Assembly (NCBI RefSeq): GCF_019209905.1 | Contig: NZ_JAHUTM010000003.1 | Location: 1 to 64,000 of the forward strand | Direction: 5' to 3' | Length of the DNA: 64,000 bases | DNA from: Corynebacterium sp. TAE3-ERU12 | GTDB taxonomy: Bacteria > Actinomycetota > Actinomycetes > Mycobacteriales > Mycobacteriaceae | In this document: one piece after another, positions 56,019 through 64,000 of the stretch | Numbering within the stretch: the first letter of the stretch is position 1 | Layout: each line of letters starts with the position of its first letter | Notes under the pieces: model-generated | What the model saw: the letters and a program-made list of their open reading frames with translations, nothing else | What the model was told of the DNA's origin: nothing | Databases searched by the model: none | Position numbers and translations under genes: made by a program

Positions 56019-57204
56019 CCGCCTCCTGCTCGTGCAACCAGTCCATCCAGGCCTGCACGGTGCGGGCACGGCGGCGGATGGTGTTCCCGCTGAGTCCGGG
56101 GGCGGCCTCGGCGACGACAGTTTCCGGGTCCACACCGGCAAGGGCCCGGCGAAATGGGGTCAGCGCCAGGATCTGTTTAGCCACCACCAGGGACCGGCGT
56201 GGGGCGGGTAGGTCGATAAGTTCGCGGCCCACGTCGGTAAGCCGGTCACCGTCAAGGAACCCCAGGTAGCGGGCCGCATTGAGGTAGTAGGCGGACTGGC
56301 GCGGCACGAAGGCCTGCTCCTCGTACAGCAGATCTGAATCGGTAGTTCCCGCGGTGACTATGCGGATCAGGCGGTCGATGGAATCGGCCTGCGGGAACGG
56401 CAGATCGGGCGGGCGGCGCGCTGGTTGCCCGGCTGCGAGCTCGGTGAGGGAGGTGTCCCGCCAAGAAGTGAAGACGTAGCGGGATTGGCGTAATTCGCGG
56501 ATGGAGCCGTAGTCGTGGGGGTCGGTGAATTCGAACTCGACCAGGCGCAGGCTTGAATCACCCACAATGAGGTACATCGGCCGGATAGGTTTGCGGTACT
56601 GGGCCGATAATGCCCGGTAGGGGTAGTAGAGCTGCCGGGTGACGAAGGTGCCGTCGCCTTCGCGTTTAGCCTCGATAAGCAGGATGGATTCGGGACATTC
56701 CACGACGGCGTCGATTTCCATCTGGGCCCCGGAGACAGAGATATCGGTCTTGGACCCGATGGTGAAGTCGAAATCACCGCTGCCGCGCCGGCCGAAGAAG
56801 GTCACCGTGGCGTTTTCTTCCTGGGCGAATTGCGCTAAGGCCCCGGAGGAATGCAGGACGAACAGCGCCGCGGTCTCCCCCAACCCCGATCGCGCGGAGA
56901 CGGTCTCTAGTGCGGAGATATCCGGCAAGGCCTGGGCGGGGCCTGCGGGGGCGGGCATGGTGGAAAACATCTCGAAGTGCCCGATGACGTAGCGGCCACG
57001 GGCGACCGGAAGAATTCCCCACTTATGCTCGACGAATGGTGCGGGCAGCTGCCCACGGTGATCAATCTTGGCCATCAGCCGAGGTTCACGGTGGCCGTAG
57101 CGTTTCAGCTCGTCGGCAGTGACGGTGGCTAAGCTGCCGCCGGCGGTGCGCCCCGGCAGGTCAAGGGCGTCGCACACACGCTGCCAGGCATCGTCATTAA
57201 GCAT
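55981..57204 (-). CDS. PD-(D/E)XK nuclease, candidate restriction endonuclease
   Basis: 407 residues. The central part shows a PD-(D/E)XK nuclease core: Asp165 in QMEIDAVVE, then Glu178 and Lys180 in LLIEAKRE, and a following Gln in TRQLYYPYR (191). The C-terminal 130 residues are helical and may bind DNA or act as a dimer part (TIRRRARTVQAWMDWL). It overlaps the adenine methylase gene by eight bases, so the two are a restriction-modification pair. I do not recognise a named endonuclease; the cut site is unknown. Confidence 0.72.
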   Translation of the reverse strand: MLNDDAWQRVCDALDLPGRTAGGSLATVTADELKRYGHREPRLMAKIDHRGQLPAPFVEHKWGILPVARGRYVIGHFEMFSTMPAPAGPAQALPDISALETVSARSGLGETAALFVLHSSGALAQFAQEENATVTFFGRRGSGDFDFTIGSKTDISVSGAQMEIDAVVECPESILLIEAKREGDGTFVTRQLYYPYRALSAQYRKPIRPMYLIVGDSSLRLVEFEFTDPHDYGSIRELRQSRYVFTSWRDTSLTELAAGQPARRPPDLPFPQADSIDRLIRIVTAGTTDSDLLYEEQAFVPRQSAYYLNAARYLGFLDGDRLTDVGRELIDLPAPRRSLVVAKQILALTPFRRALAGVDPETVVAEAAPGLSGNTIRRRARTVQAWMDWLHEQEAASYALDVGPELC

Positions 57205-58021
57205 AATTGCGCACTAAAACCTCGTTGACTTTGCCGCGGCGGGAAGCATTGGAATTGATCGCGCGACCAGCTTTGACGATATCTACCCGGTAGGTGGCGT
57301 AGAGCTCTCGGATGAACTCAGTTGCTGAGTTCGAGAGCAAGAAATACACACCCCGGCGGTCGAGATCATCACAGACTTCTTTGAGTCGCTGTTGCTCTTT
57401 TTTGCCGAATGCGTCCTGGGCGTAGCTGGTGAAATTCGCGGTATCGCTGACGGTGTCATAGGGCGGATCGAGGTAGACGAAATCGCCGGGTTGCGCGGCG
57501 GCGCAGGTCTGTTCAAAAGACGCCACGTTAAAGCTAACGTCGGCGCTGCTGAGGTAATCGTGAACTGCGCGCAGTCCGTCCTCGTTGACGATATTTGGGG
57601 AGACATAACGCCCGTAGGGGACATTGAATTGGCCCTGCCGGTTGACGCGGTGCAGCCCGTTATAGCAGGTCTTATTGAGGTACAACATGCGTGCGGCACG
57701 GTCCACAGCGGGGCGGCCAGCAAAACCGGGCTGCCGATCCCAGGCGCGCACCAGGTAGAAGTGTTCCTCACTGTGCTGGGCAGCATGAGTGCGCAGCCGG
57801 TCGATGACGGCATCGACATCATCGCGGATCACTTCGTAGAGCTCGATGAGTCCTGCGGTGATATCCCCCACCACAGCACGTTCGGGCGCGAGGTCGAAAA
57901 GTACCGCCCCGCCACCAATAAAAGGCTCTAGGTAGCGGCCATAGTCCTCGGGCACACGGGAGCGAATCTCGGGCAGGAGCTGGCGTTTACCACCAGCCCA
58001 CTTGATGATCGGCGCGGGCAC
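57197..58021 (-). CDS. Dam-type (D12 class) DNA adenine N6-methyltransferase
   Basis: 274 residues. Motif X/I: IKWAGGKRQLLPEI and LEPFIGGGAVLFDL; catalytic DPPY motif in FVYLDPPYDTV; the target region reads NKTCYNGLHRVNRQGQFNVPYG, as in Dam, DpnM and related GATC-specific enzymes. GATC specificity is therefore likely but not proven. GTG start shares one base with the rlmB stop (TAGTG), coupling it to the housekeeping operon. Encoded together with the nuclease downstream. Confidence 0.9.
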   Translation of the reverse strand: MPAPIIKWAGGKRQLLPEIRSRVPEDYGRYLEPFIGGGAVLFDLAPERAVVGDITAGLIELYEVIRDDVDAVIDRLRTHAAQHSEEHFYLVRAWDRQPGFAGRPAVDRAARMLYLNKTCYNGLHRVNRQGQFNVPYGRYVSPNIVNEDGLRAVHDYLSSADVSFNVASFEQTCAAAQPGDFVYLDPPYDTVSDTANFTSYAQDAFGKKEQQRLKEVCDDLDRRGVYFLLSNSATEFIRELYATYRVDIVKAGRAINSNASRRGKVNEVLVRNYA

Positions 58022-58968
58022 TACTTCAGAGCAGCCCGACGCTGTCGCGCGAATTCGGACAGGGTGACACCAGCCGCGACGGAGGCATTGAGCGACTCCA
58101 CACCAGCCGACATCGGGATCGAAATGATGGTGTCGCAGGTCTCCCGGACGAGGCGGGACAGGCCCTTGCCTTCAGAACCGACCACCACGACCGTGGGGGT
58201 GGTGCCATCGTAATCGTCGAGGGTGCAGTCCCCACCGGCGTCGAGACCAACAACCTGGTAACCAGCCTTCTGCAATTCCTTCAGGCTACGCACCAGGTTG
58301 GTGGCACGGGCGACGGGAAGGCGTGCCGCCGCACCAGCGGAGGTACGCCAGGCCACACCTGTCACCGCAGCGGAGCGACGCTCCGGGATGACCACACCGT
58401 GGCCACCGAATGCGGCTGCGGACCGGATAACCGCACCGAGGTTGCGTGGGTCGGTGATGTTGTCCAGACAGACGATCAGGCCCGGGCGCCCCGAGGACTC
58501 TGCACGCTCCAGCAAGGTCTGCACATCGGCGTACTGGTACGGCGGAATCTGCAGGCCAATTCCCTGGTGCATGGAGTTGCCGACCATCTGGTCAAGCTCA
58601 TGGCGCGGCAATTCAGTAATGGCAATGCCCCGGTCGCCGCAGACACGCACTGCCTCAGTCAGCCGCTCATCATTATCGGTGCCCAGTGCGACAAACAACT
58701 GGGCCGCGGGGACCTTCGCCCGCAGGCATTCGACAACTGGGTTGCGGCCGACAACAAGCTCAGGGCCTTCCGGCTTTTCGTGGCGGCCCTGGGCGCGCCG
58801 ACGCTGCTCCATTTTGCGCTGGTGGGCCTTGTGGTAGACGCGATCTTCGGCCTTAGGGGTGGGCCCTTTGCCGCGCAGGCCACGCCGACGGGCGCCGCCA
58901 CTACCGGCTTCGGGGCCCTTCTTATTGGTTTTACGGGTCGCGCCTTTGCGCTTGGAATTGCCTGCCAT
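58021..58968 (-). CDS. rlmB: 23S rRNA (guanosine-2'-O-)-methyltransferase RlmB
   Basis: SPOUT methyltransferase of 315 residues. An Arg/Lys-rich N-terminus (1-65) precedes the substrate domain; the knot motifs are [31 protein letters not shown] and [15 protein letters not shown]. Expected to modify G2251 of 23S rRNA, although other SpoU targets cannot be excluded. Follows cysS directly, a conserved actinobacterial pair. Confidence 0.93.
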   Translation of the reverse strand: MAGNSKRKGATRKTNKKGPEAGSGGARRRGLRGKGPTPKAEDRVYHKAHQRKMEQRRRAQGRHEKPEGPELVVGRNPVVECLRAKVPAAQLFVALGTDNDERLTEAVRVCGDRGIAITELPRHELDQMVGNSMHQGIGLQIPPYQYADVQTLLERAESSGRPGLIVCLDNITDPRNLGAVIRSAAAFGGHGVVIPERRSAAVTGVAWRTSAGAAARLPVARATNLVRSLKELQKAGYQVVGLDAGGDCTLDDYDGTTPTVVVVGSEGKGLSRLVRETCDTIISIPMSAGVESLNASVAAGVTLSEFARQRRAALK

Positions 58969-60366
58969 TTAGTTCTCCTCGCCGGACAGCGCCCACTGTG
59001 GGCCGTCCGGGGTGTCAGTGACCTCAATGCCAGCATGTGCCAGCCGGTCGCGTACCGCATCGGCAGTTGCCCAATCCCGCTCAGCACGGGCGGCAGTACG
59101 TAATTCAAGTTGTTCCTGGACCAGGATATCCAGCGCGCGGTGGGCGCCATCATCATCGCTGCTGGCACTGGCCCACTGCTCAGCGCAGGGGTCAAAGCCC
59201 AAAATGGCGCACATGGCGCGCACCTGGCCGGCGACCTGTGTCGCCTCGGCGGAACCGTCGGCAAGCAACTGATTGCCACGGCGCACCGCATTGTGGATCT
59301 CCGCCAGCGCCCGCGGCACCGCCAAATCAGCATCCATCGCAGCACTGAACTCGGCAGTCGGCTCGCCGATGGCGACGGCACCAACGCGCTGCAGGAATGC
59401 CTCGATCCGGCGGTAGCCGGCTGCGGCCTCCTTCAGGGAATCCTCCGAGTACTCCAACACACTGCGGTAATGAGCGCTGCCAAGGTAGTAGCGCAGCTCC
59501 ACCGGGCGCACCATCTCCAGCATGTGGTCCACCGACAGCACATTGCCCAACGACTTCGACATCTTCTCGCCAGCCATGGTCACCCAGTGGTTATGCATCC
59601 AGTACTGGGCGAAACCATCACCGACCGCATGGGACTGGGCGATCTCGTTCTCATGGTGCGGGAACTGCAGATCCAACCCGCCACAGTGAATATCGAATGT
59701 GGCGCCCAAATAGTACGTAGCCATCGCCGAGCACTCGAGGTGCCAACCGGGGCGACCAGCACCCCACGGGGTAGGCCACGACGGCTCACCCGGGCGGGAA
59801 GCCTTCCACAGGGCGAAATCATGCGGACCGCGCTTACCACGCGACTCCGGCTCCCCCTGCTCCATCTCAGCAACCCGGTTACCTGAGAGATGGCCGTAAT
59901 CAGAATCCTGCGCAGCCGACCAGGCAGCCACATCGAAGTAGACCGAACCGTCGGCAGCGTAGGCGAAGCCAGCGTCGATAAGCCGCTGCATGTACTCCAC
60001 CATCTGGGTGACGTGGCCAGTAGCGCGCGGCTCAATACTCGGCGGGATGACCCCTAAGAGGTTATAAGCATCAGTGAAGGCACGCTCGTGGGTAGACACC
60101 CACTCCCACCAGGGCCGACCATTTTCAGCGGCCTTGGTGAGGATCTTGTCATCAATATCGGTGACATTGCGCACGAAGGCAACGTCATATCCCTTAGCTT
60201 CCAACCAGCGCCGCAGAACATCAAAAGCGACGCCAGAACGCAGGTGGCCGATATGCGGCTTGGCCTGCGGAGTGGCACCGCATAGATACACCGACGCATG
60301 GCCTTCGCGTAGCGGTGTGAAGTCCCGCAGCGTGCGGGTGGCGGTGTCGTAAATCTGGAAAGTCAC
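58969..60366 (-). CDS. cysS: Cysteinyl-tRNA synthetase
   Basis: Class I synthetase of 465 residues. HIGH motif in [17 protein letters not shown] in [10 protein letters not shown], zinc ligands from [13 protein letters not shown] and [16 protein letters not shown] 60366 is chosen because TATGCT lies seven bases upstream (leaderless) and the sequence VTFQIYDT matches the family start; ATG 60378 is the alternative. First gene of cysS-rlmB-methylase-nuclease. Confidence 0.96.
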   Translation of the reverse strand: MTFQIYDTATRTLRDFTPLREGHASVYLCGATPQAKPHIGHLRSGVAFDVLRRWLEAKGYDVAFVRNVTDIDDKILTKAAENGRPWWEWVSTHERAFTDAYNLLGVIPPSIEPRATGHVTQMVEYMQRLIDAGFAYAADGSVYFDVAAWSAAQDSDYGHLSGNRVAEMEQGEPESRGKRGPHDFALWKASRPGEPSWPTPWGAGRPGWHLECSAMATYYLGATFDIHCGGLDLQFPHHENEIAQSHAVGDGFAQYWMHNHWVTMAGEKMSKSLGNVLSVDHMLEMVRPVELRYYLGSAHYRSVLEYSEDSLKEAAAGYRRIEAFLQRVGAVAIGEPTAEFSAAMDADLAVPRALAEIHNAVRRGNQLLADGSAEATQVAGQVRAMCAILGFDPCAEQWASASSDDDGAHRALDILVQEQLELRTAARAERDWATADAVRDRLAHAGIEVTDTPDGPQWALSGEEN

Positions 60367-60397
60367 GCCCACGAGCATAGCGGGCGCCCGGACATCC

Positions 60398-60946
60398 TTA
60401 ACGCGCGTCTAGGTCGACAGCCTCAACAGGCTCATCCGGCTCACCGATCGTGGCATGCCGCTCGATGGTGGCCTGGATCTTCGTGGTCAGGTCAGTGACC
60501 TTTTCCTCGTCGATACCTTCGGCCAAAGCAAGCTCACCGACAAGCACCTGACGAGCCTTAGAAAGCATGCGCTTCTCACCGGCGGACAGGCCCTTGTCCT
60601 GGTCGCGGCGCCAAAGGTCACGAACAACCTCGGCAACCTTATTAATATCGCCGGAACCAAGACGTTCCTGATTGGCCTTATAACGGCGCGACCAGTTGCC
60701 TGCCTCTTCGACGTCAGTCTCCCGCAGCACAGCAAAAACCTTGCGCAGGCCATCTTCACCGACGACGTCGCGCACGCCGACGAGCTCGGCGTTTTTGGCC
60801 GGAACTTGGATGCTCAAGTCGCTTTGGAGAATCTCCAGGACCAGGTAATCGACCGTTTCTCCGCCCATCTCACGCTGGACGATGTCCTCAACCTTGGCTG
60901 CCCCGTGATGCGGGTAGACGACGGTATCGCCGACCTTAAACTCCAT
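60398..60946 (-). CDS. carD: CarD-like RNA polymerase-binding regulator
   Basis: 182 residues: N-terminal RNAP-interacting Tudor-like domain ([20 protein letters not shown]) and C-terminal helical DNA-binding domain with the [16 protein letters not shown] segment holding the conserved Trp. In mycobacteria CarD stabilises open complexes, notably at rRNA promoters. ATG 60946 is chosen over a start seven codons upstream. Confidence 0.95.
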   Translation of the reverse strand: MEFKVGDTVVYPHHGAAKVEDIVQREMGGETVDYLVLEILQSDLSIQVPAKNAELVGVRDVVGEDGLRKVFAVLRETDVEEAGNWSRRYKANQERLGSGDINKVAEVVRDLWRRDQDKGLSAGEKRMLSKARQVLVGELALAEGIDEEKVTDLTTKIQATIERHATIGEPDEPVEAVDLDAR

Positions 60947-61090
60947 GTACGTACACGCCCCTTTCAACGGCCACCCAGAATAGCACGGGCATTTATTACC
61001 CCCAGCCCTACACAGGTAATATGAGAAGAAGCTATAAGGACGTTAAGGTTGTAGGAAATCACCTACCTTCCCCATGGAGGCTCCGTAGTT

Positions 61091-61798
61091 ATGACCCTCA
61101 AGTCGGCAGCCCGCCGCGGCACCATCGCCACCGTTGCTTTTGTTAGTGCTCTGGGACTGGCCGCGTGCAGCTCTGGCCAGATTTCGCAGACCGCTGATCA
61201 GGTCGCCGCTGTCGACGGTGCCCAGAATGAACAGCCCGCCATCCCCGGTGGCATCGCCATCCGTGACGCTCAGGTTGTTATTGATCCGGGCACGAACGAC
61301 GCAGCCCTGAAGTTCACCGCCGTGAACCAGGAACGCTCCGATATCACCTACACCCTCAAGTCGGTCTCCGTCGAGGGCGCTGGCGATGTCAAGCTCAGCC
61401 CGAAGGCCAAGACCAAGGGCGCTGCCGGCTACGACAAGCAGGACCTGGAGATCCCGCATGGTTGCTCCCTGGTCGCCACCACCGCCCGCGATATCGACGT
61501 CATCGCTGAAGGCGCGGAGGACAACGGCAGCTGCATTAACTACCTCATCACCGACCTGGACAGCTCCACCCTGGTCGGCTCCGACTCCAGCGCTGCGGGC
61601 CTGAACCGCACCATCACCTTCACCTTCGCCGACAACACCGGCAAAATCGAGACCATCGAGGTCTTCAGCACCGTCTCCGCCTACATCCCGGACGCCGGTA
61701 GCGCCGACCGTGAGCACCGCGACCGCGGCAAAGAGGACGGTAAGCACCACAGCAGCGACCACAAGACCGGCGAGCACAAAAACGGCGAGCACCACTAA
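61091..61798 (+). CDS. LpqE-like lipoprotein with His-rich tail
   Basis: 235 residues; lipobox LAAC (Cys26), then a beta-rich domain (IAIRDAQVVIDPGTNDAALK) as in mycobacterial LpqE, which also lies between carD and radA. The C-terminus is rich in His, Lys, Asp and Glu (GKHHSSDHKTGEHKNGEHH), suggesting metal binding. GGAGG precedes ATG by ten bases. Function unknown. Confidence 0.82.
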   Translation: MTLKSAARRGTIATVAFVSALGLAACSSGQISQTADQVAAVDGAQNEQPAIPGGIAIRDAQVVIDPGTNDAALKFTAVNQERSDITYTLKSVSVEGAGDVKLSPKAKTKGAAGYDKQDLEIPHGCSLVATTARDIDVIAEGAEDNGSCINYLITDLDSSTLVGSDSSAAGLNRTITFTFADNTGKIETIEVFSTVSAYIPDAGSADREHRDRGKEDGKHHSSDHKTGEHKNGEHH

Positions 61799-61802
61799 AT
61801 AA

Positions 61803-63158
61803 TTGGCGAAAAAGGGCGCGGACTACCGGTGTTCCTCCTGCGGGCACCGAGTTTCTAAGTGGGTAGGACGCTGTCCGTCCTGCGGCAGCTGGGGCACTCT
61901 CGAGGAGGCCCCAGCTGCCGCTTCGGTGTCTTCAGGGGGTCTACGCACTGGTTCCGGGGCCGCCACGGCACGGCCAATAACCGGCATCGACCCCAATGAG
62001 GCCAAAGCAATCCCCACCGGCATCGGTGAACTCGACCGCGTTTTAGGCCTCGGCGTGGTCCCCGGCTCAGTGCTGCTCCTCGCCGGCGAACCCGGCGTCG
62101 GAAAGTCCACCCTCCTCCTTGAGGTTGCCCACCGCTGGGCAGCGGCCGGAAACAGCGCGGCCCTCTACGTCACCGGGGAGGAATCCCCCGGCCAGGTGGC
62201 ACTTCGCGCACAGCGCACCGGCGCACTGCACGACAATCTGCTGCTGGTGGCCGATACCGATATCTCCCGAGTCATCGAAGCGGCCCTCGAACAACGCCCC
62301 GGCTTACTCATCGTGGACTCAGTCCAGACCATGCAGGCCACCGGGGTCGAAGGCACCCGAGGGGGTGTGGCCCAAGCCCGTGCGGTCACCGCCGCCCTGA
62401 CCTCCTTAGCCAAGGAGTCCGGCATCGCGGTGCTGGTCGTAGGGCATGTGACGAAAGACGGCACCGTCGCCGGCCCCCGCACCATGGAACACCTGGTGGA
62501 CGCGGTCCTCAATTTCGAAGGCGACCGCCATAGCGGACTGCGCTTCCTACGCGGCATCAAAAACCGTTTCGGCGCCACCGACGAGGTCGGCTGCTTTGAA
62601 CAAACCACCGACGGAATCCGGGAAGTCCCCGACCCCACCGGCCTGTTCCTGCATCACCGCAGCCCCGCCCCCGGTACCGCCATCACCGTCGCTGTCGATG
62701 GGCGCCGCCCCCTGCTCGCCGAGGTACAAGCCCTTGTTGTGGATACTCAGCAACACAATCCGCGGCGCAATGTGACCGGGCTGGACCCACGACGAGTGCC
62801 GATGATCGCGGCAATTATGCAGCAGCACGGCGGGTTGAAAGCCCTGGCGGACCGGGAATTACACGTCGCAACGGTCGGCGGCATGCAACTGAATGAACCC
62901 GCCGCAGACCTGGCCATCGCGATCGCTATCGCATCCTCGGCGGCGGATAAAGCAGTCAGCGCGAAAACCATTGCGCTTGGCGAGTTAGGGCTGGCCGGGG
63001 AGGTACGTCGGGTGCCCGATATTGACCGTAGGCTCAAAGAGGCCGCACGGATGGGCTTCACCCGCGCCATTGTCCCGCAAGGCGCAGATGTGCCCGCCGG
63101 GGTGCAGGCAGTGCGCGTCGGCACCATAGCCGAGGCACTTTCCGCCACCGTCGGCTAG
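61803..63158 (+). CDS. radA: DNA repair protein RadA
   Basis: 451 residues: zinc finger CSSC...CPSC, RecA-like ATPase with Walker A GEPGVGKST, the RadA motif IKNRFGAT and a Lon-like C-terminal domain. Helps branch migration during recombination. The start appears to be TTG 61803, four bases after the lpqE stop, with no clear ribosome-binding site, so coupling is likely. In mycobacteria disA follows; here it does not. Confidence 0.94.
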   Translation: MAKKGADYRCSSCGHRVSKWVGRCPSCGSWGTLEEAPAAASVSSGGLRTGSGAATARPITGIDPNEAKAIPTGIGELDRVLGLGVVPGSVLLLAGEPGVGKSTLLLEVAHRWAAAGNSAALYVTGEESPGQVALRAQRTGALHDNLLLVADTDISRVIEAALEQRPGLLIVDSVQTMQATGVEGTRGGVAQARAVTAALTSLAKESGIAVLVVGHVTKDGTVAGPRTMEHLVDAVLNFEGDRHSGLRFLRGIKNRFGATDEVGCFEQTTDGIREVPDPTGLFLHHRSPAPGTAITVAVDGRRPLLAEVQALVVDTQQHNPRRNVTGLDPRRVPMIAAIMQQHGGLKALADRELHVATVGGMQLNEPAADLAIAIAIASSAADKAVSAKTIALGELGLAGEVRRVPDIDRRLKEAARMGFTRAIVPQGADVPAGVQAVRVGTIAEALSATVG

Positions 63159-63836
63159 TTAGCGCAGGTTAAACGTGTACGGCTCAGTATTGCGCTCACC
63201 GACTAGGCCATACACCAAGTAGCCGCCGGCAGGTGCGGGCTGACGCTCACTCGACGAGCACGCCCCCGGGGCGGAGCCCAGGCGGGACCAACGCACGGTG
63301 TAGACGACTTCTTCCTCCGGGGCGATGGTTTCTACACCAGTGCCCTCGGACTCGTGGCAATCCAGGTCGGACCAGATGCGGGAATAGTCGACCATATTGA
63401 ACACCTCGAAGCGAAGAGTCTGCTCATCGAGGTTGATCGTGCAATCACCGCGGGTGGGGTTATAGAGAGTCAGGCTGAACTGTGGATTCTGGTCGGCCGA
63501 ATAAGTCGGCTGGTCAGACTCAATGCTCAGCTGAATATCGCCGGGCTCGCACTCGTCCTTGTCGATGGTTTCTCGCGTCGACGTGGTCTCATACGGGGCG
63601 GCAACAGTGGACTCTTCGTCCTTCTCACCTGGGACAGTGGTCACTTCAGAACCATCAGTGCGAGTGGCAGTGACCTTGGGGGTATTGGCTGCCTGTTCGG
63701 TGTCGGTATCGGTCTCGTCACCAGAGGTGCTGCATTTCACCAGGGCGACAATCACGAGCAGCAGTACGGCAAGCAGGGCAATTGCCGCAATACGGCGCCG
63801 ACGGTAGACCTCGGGGGGAAGCTGCTGATTCGTCAC
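63159..63836 (-). CDS. Membrane-anchored extracytoplasmic protein (Rv3587c-like)
   Basis: 225 residues: one membrane segment (about 14-34), an acidic Thr/Glu linker, and an extracytoplasmic beta domain with five cysteines (DECEPGD, GDCTINL, LDCHESE, GACSSSE). Position between radA and the carbonic anhydrase gene equals Rv3587c. GTG start overlaps the upstream stop (GTGA). Function unknown. Confidence 0.82.
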   Translation of the reverse strand: MTNQQLPPEVYRRRRIAAIALLAVLLLVIVALVKCSTSGDETDTDTEQAANTPKVTATRTDGSEVTTVPGEKDEESTVAAPYETTSTRETIDKDECEPGDIQLSIESDQPTYSADQNPQFSLTLYNPTRGDCTINLDEQTLRFEVFNMVDYSRIWSDLDCHESEGTGVETIAPEEEVVYTVRWSRLGSAPGACSSSERQPAPAGGYLVYGLVGERNTEPYTFNLR

Positions 63837-64000
63837 TTCTTCAGACTAACGGTCTCATCGGCGGAACTGATGTCGACTCCCCGAGCAACTACAGGTTGCG
63901 CCAATCCGTCGGAAAGCCGGTAGCGCATCCCCACCACACCGACGGTGCCATCGGCCAGGTGCTGCTGGATCTCCGGGGAACGGTCAATGAGGTGTTCCAC
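63833..64000 (-). CDS. Beta-carbonic anhydrase, C-terminal part only
   Basis: The last 55 codons of a gene that continues past the right edge. Translation VEHLIDRSPEIQQHLADGTV, then GVVGMRYRLSDG, matches the C-terminus of actinobacterial beta-carbonic anhydrases (Rv3588c type), the usual neighbour of the Rv3587c-like gene. Catalytic residues lie outside the window. Confidence 0.8.
   Translation of the reverse strand: MEHLIDRSPEIQQHLADGTVGVVGMRYRLSDGLAQPVVARGVDISSADETVSLKK

Larger units (their letters stand above)
1123..59266. repeat. Dispersed 11-base word CGTCGGCAAGC / GCTTGCCGACG, at least 22 copies
   Basis: Exact copies found by eye as CGTCGGCAAGC starting at 1123, 14255, 17196, 17244, 21544, 25499, 30355, 31128, 38088, 38346, 39426, 41703, 44011, 46634, 52908 and 59256, and as GCTTGCCGACG starting at 15737, 17589, 34885, 50473, 54088 and 54199. 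All lie inside genes; all but 50473 read Leu-Ala-Asp as CTT-GCC-GAC in the gene's own frame. One-base variants occur at 24410 and 50664. Confidence 0.85.

Overview
The window is high-GC actinobacterial chromosome from the genus Corynebacterium. Gene content and order support this: ramA-like LuxR regulator next to cysK-cysE, a single-subunit pyruvate:quinone oxidoreductase, thrE followed by otsA/otsB and a LacI-type regulator, the mshD-glnR-lmeA cluster, and a mycobacterial-type MurA with Asp in place of the catalytic Cys. No species is claimed. Most genes are ordinary chromosomal housekeeping genes and lie mainly on the minus strand.

Layout. 1-394: leader and two promoters of an rRNA operon whose 16S gene should lie just past the left edge, transcribed leftward behind murA. 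395-5.7 kb: murA, ramA, an enoyl-CoA hydratase, cysK-cysE with an McbR-like operator. 5.7-7.3 kb: five tRNA genes (Phe, two identical Asp, Glu, Lys) and a CPBP membrane protease. 7.4-15 kb: dus, phoU, the phosphate transporter pstSCAB, mshD and a GlnR-like regulator. 15-18.6 kb: lmeA-like, nitrobindin-like, pabC, ygfZ and a DUF3073 gene. 18.6-31.8 kb: purine synthesis (purM, purF, purL, purQ, purS, purC) with intercalated thioesterase, ACR3 arsenite exporter, deacetylase-like and oligopeptidase genes. 31.9-35.4 kb: a thiolase/FabG4-type reductase/MaoC dehydratase operon. 35.5-37.8 kb: FTR1-P19 iron uptake. 37.9-42.6 kb: purB, a KtrAB-type K+ system, purD. 42.6-51.8 kb: HIT hydrolase, esterase, pqo, two DUF4442 hotdog proteins, tRNA-Thr, thrE, a lysine-rich protein, otsA. 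51.8-56 kb: otsB, LacI regulator, a Zn/Mn ABC transporter. 56-60.4 kb: cysS-rlmB with a Dam-type methylase and PD-(D/E)XK nuclease gene pair joined to the end of the operon. 60.4-64 kb: carD, lpqE-like, radA, a Rv3587c-like membrane protein and the 3' end of a carbonic anhydrase gene.

How the genes work together: the pur genes cover most steps of IMP synthesis; pstSCAB with phoU handles phosphate; cysE makes O-acetylserine for cysK; otsA and otsB make trehalose in two steps; FTR1 and P19 work as an iron uptake pair; cysS, rlmB, the methylase and the nuclease form one leftward run of overlapping genes.

Most unusual observations: (1) an 11-base word, CGTCGGCAAGC or its complement, occurs at least 22 times and in 21 cases encodes Leu-Ala-Asp with the codon CTT; (2) the one large non-coding gap (23.2-23.8 kb) carries a single type I-E-like CRISPR repeat, a 58-bp near-perfect palindrome and three copies of GCGAAACAGGG; (3) a candidate restriction-modification pair is translationally coupled to the rRNA methylase gene rlmB; (4) disA is absent from its usual place after radA; (5) several divergent gene pairs share tiny intergenic regions and appear leaderless on both sides.
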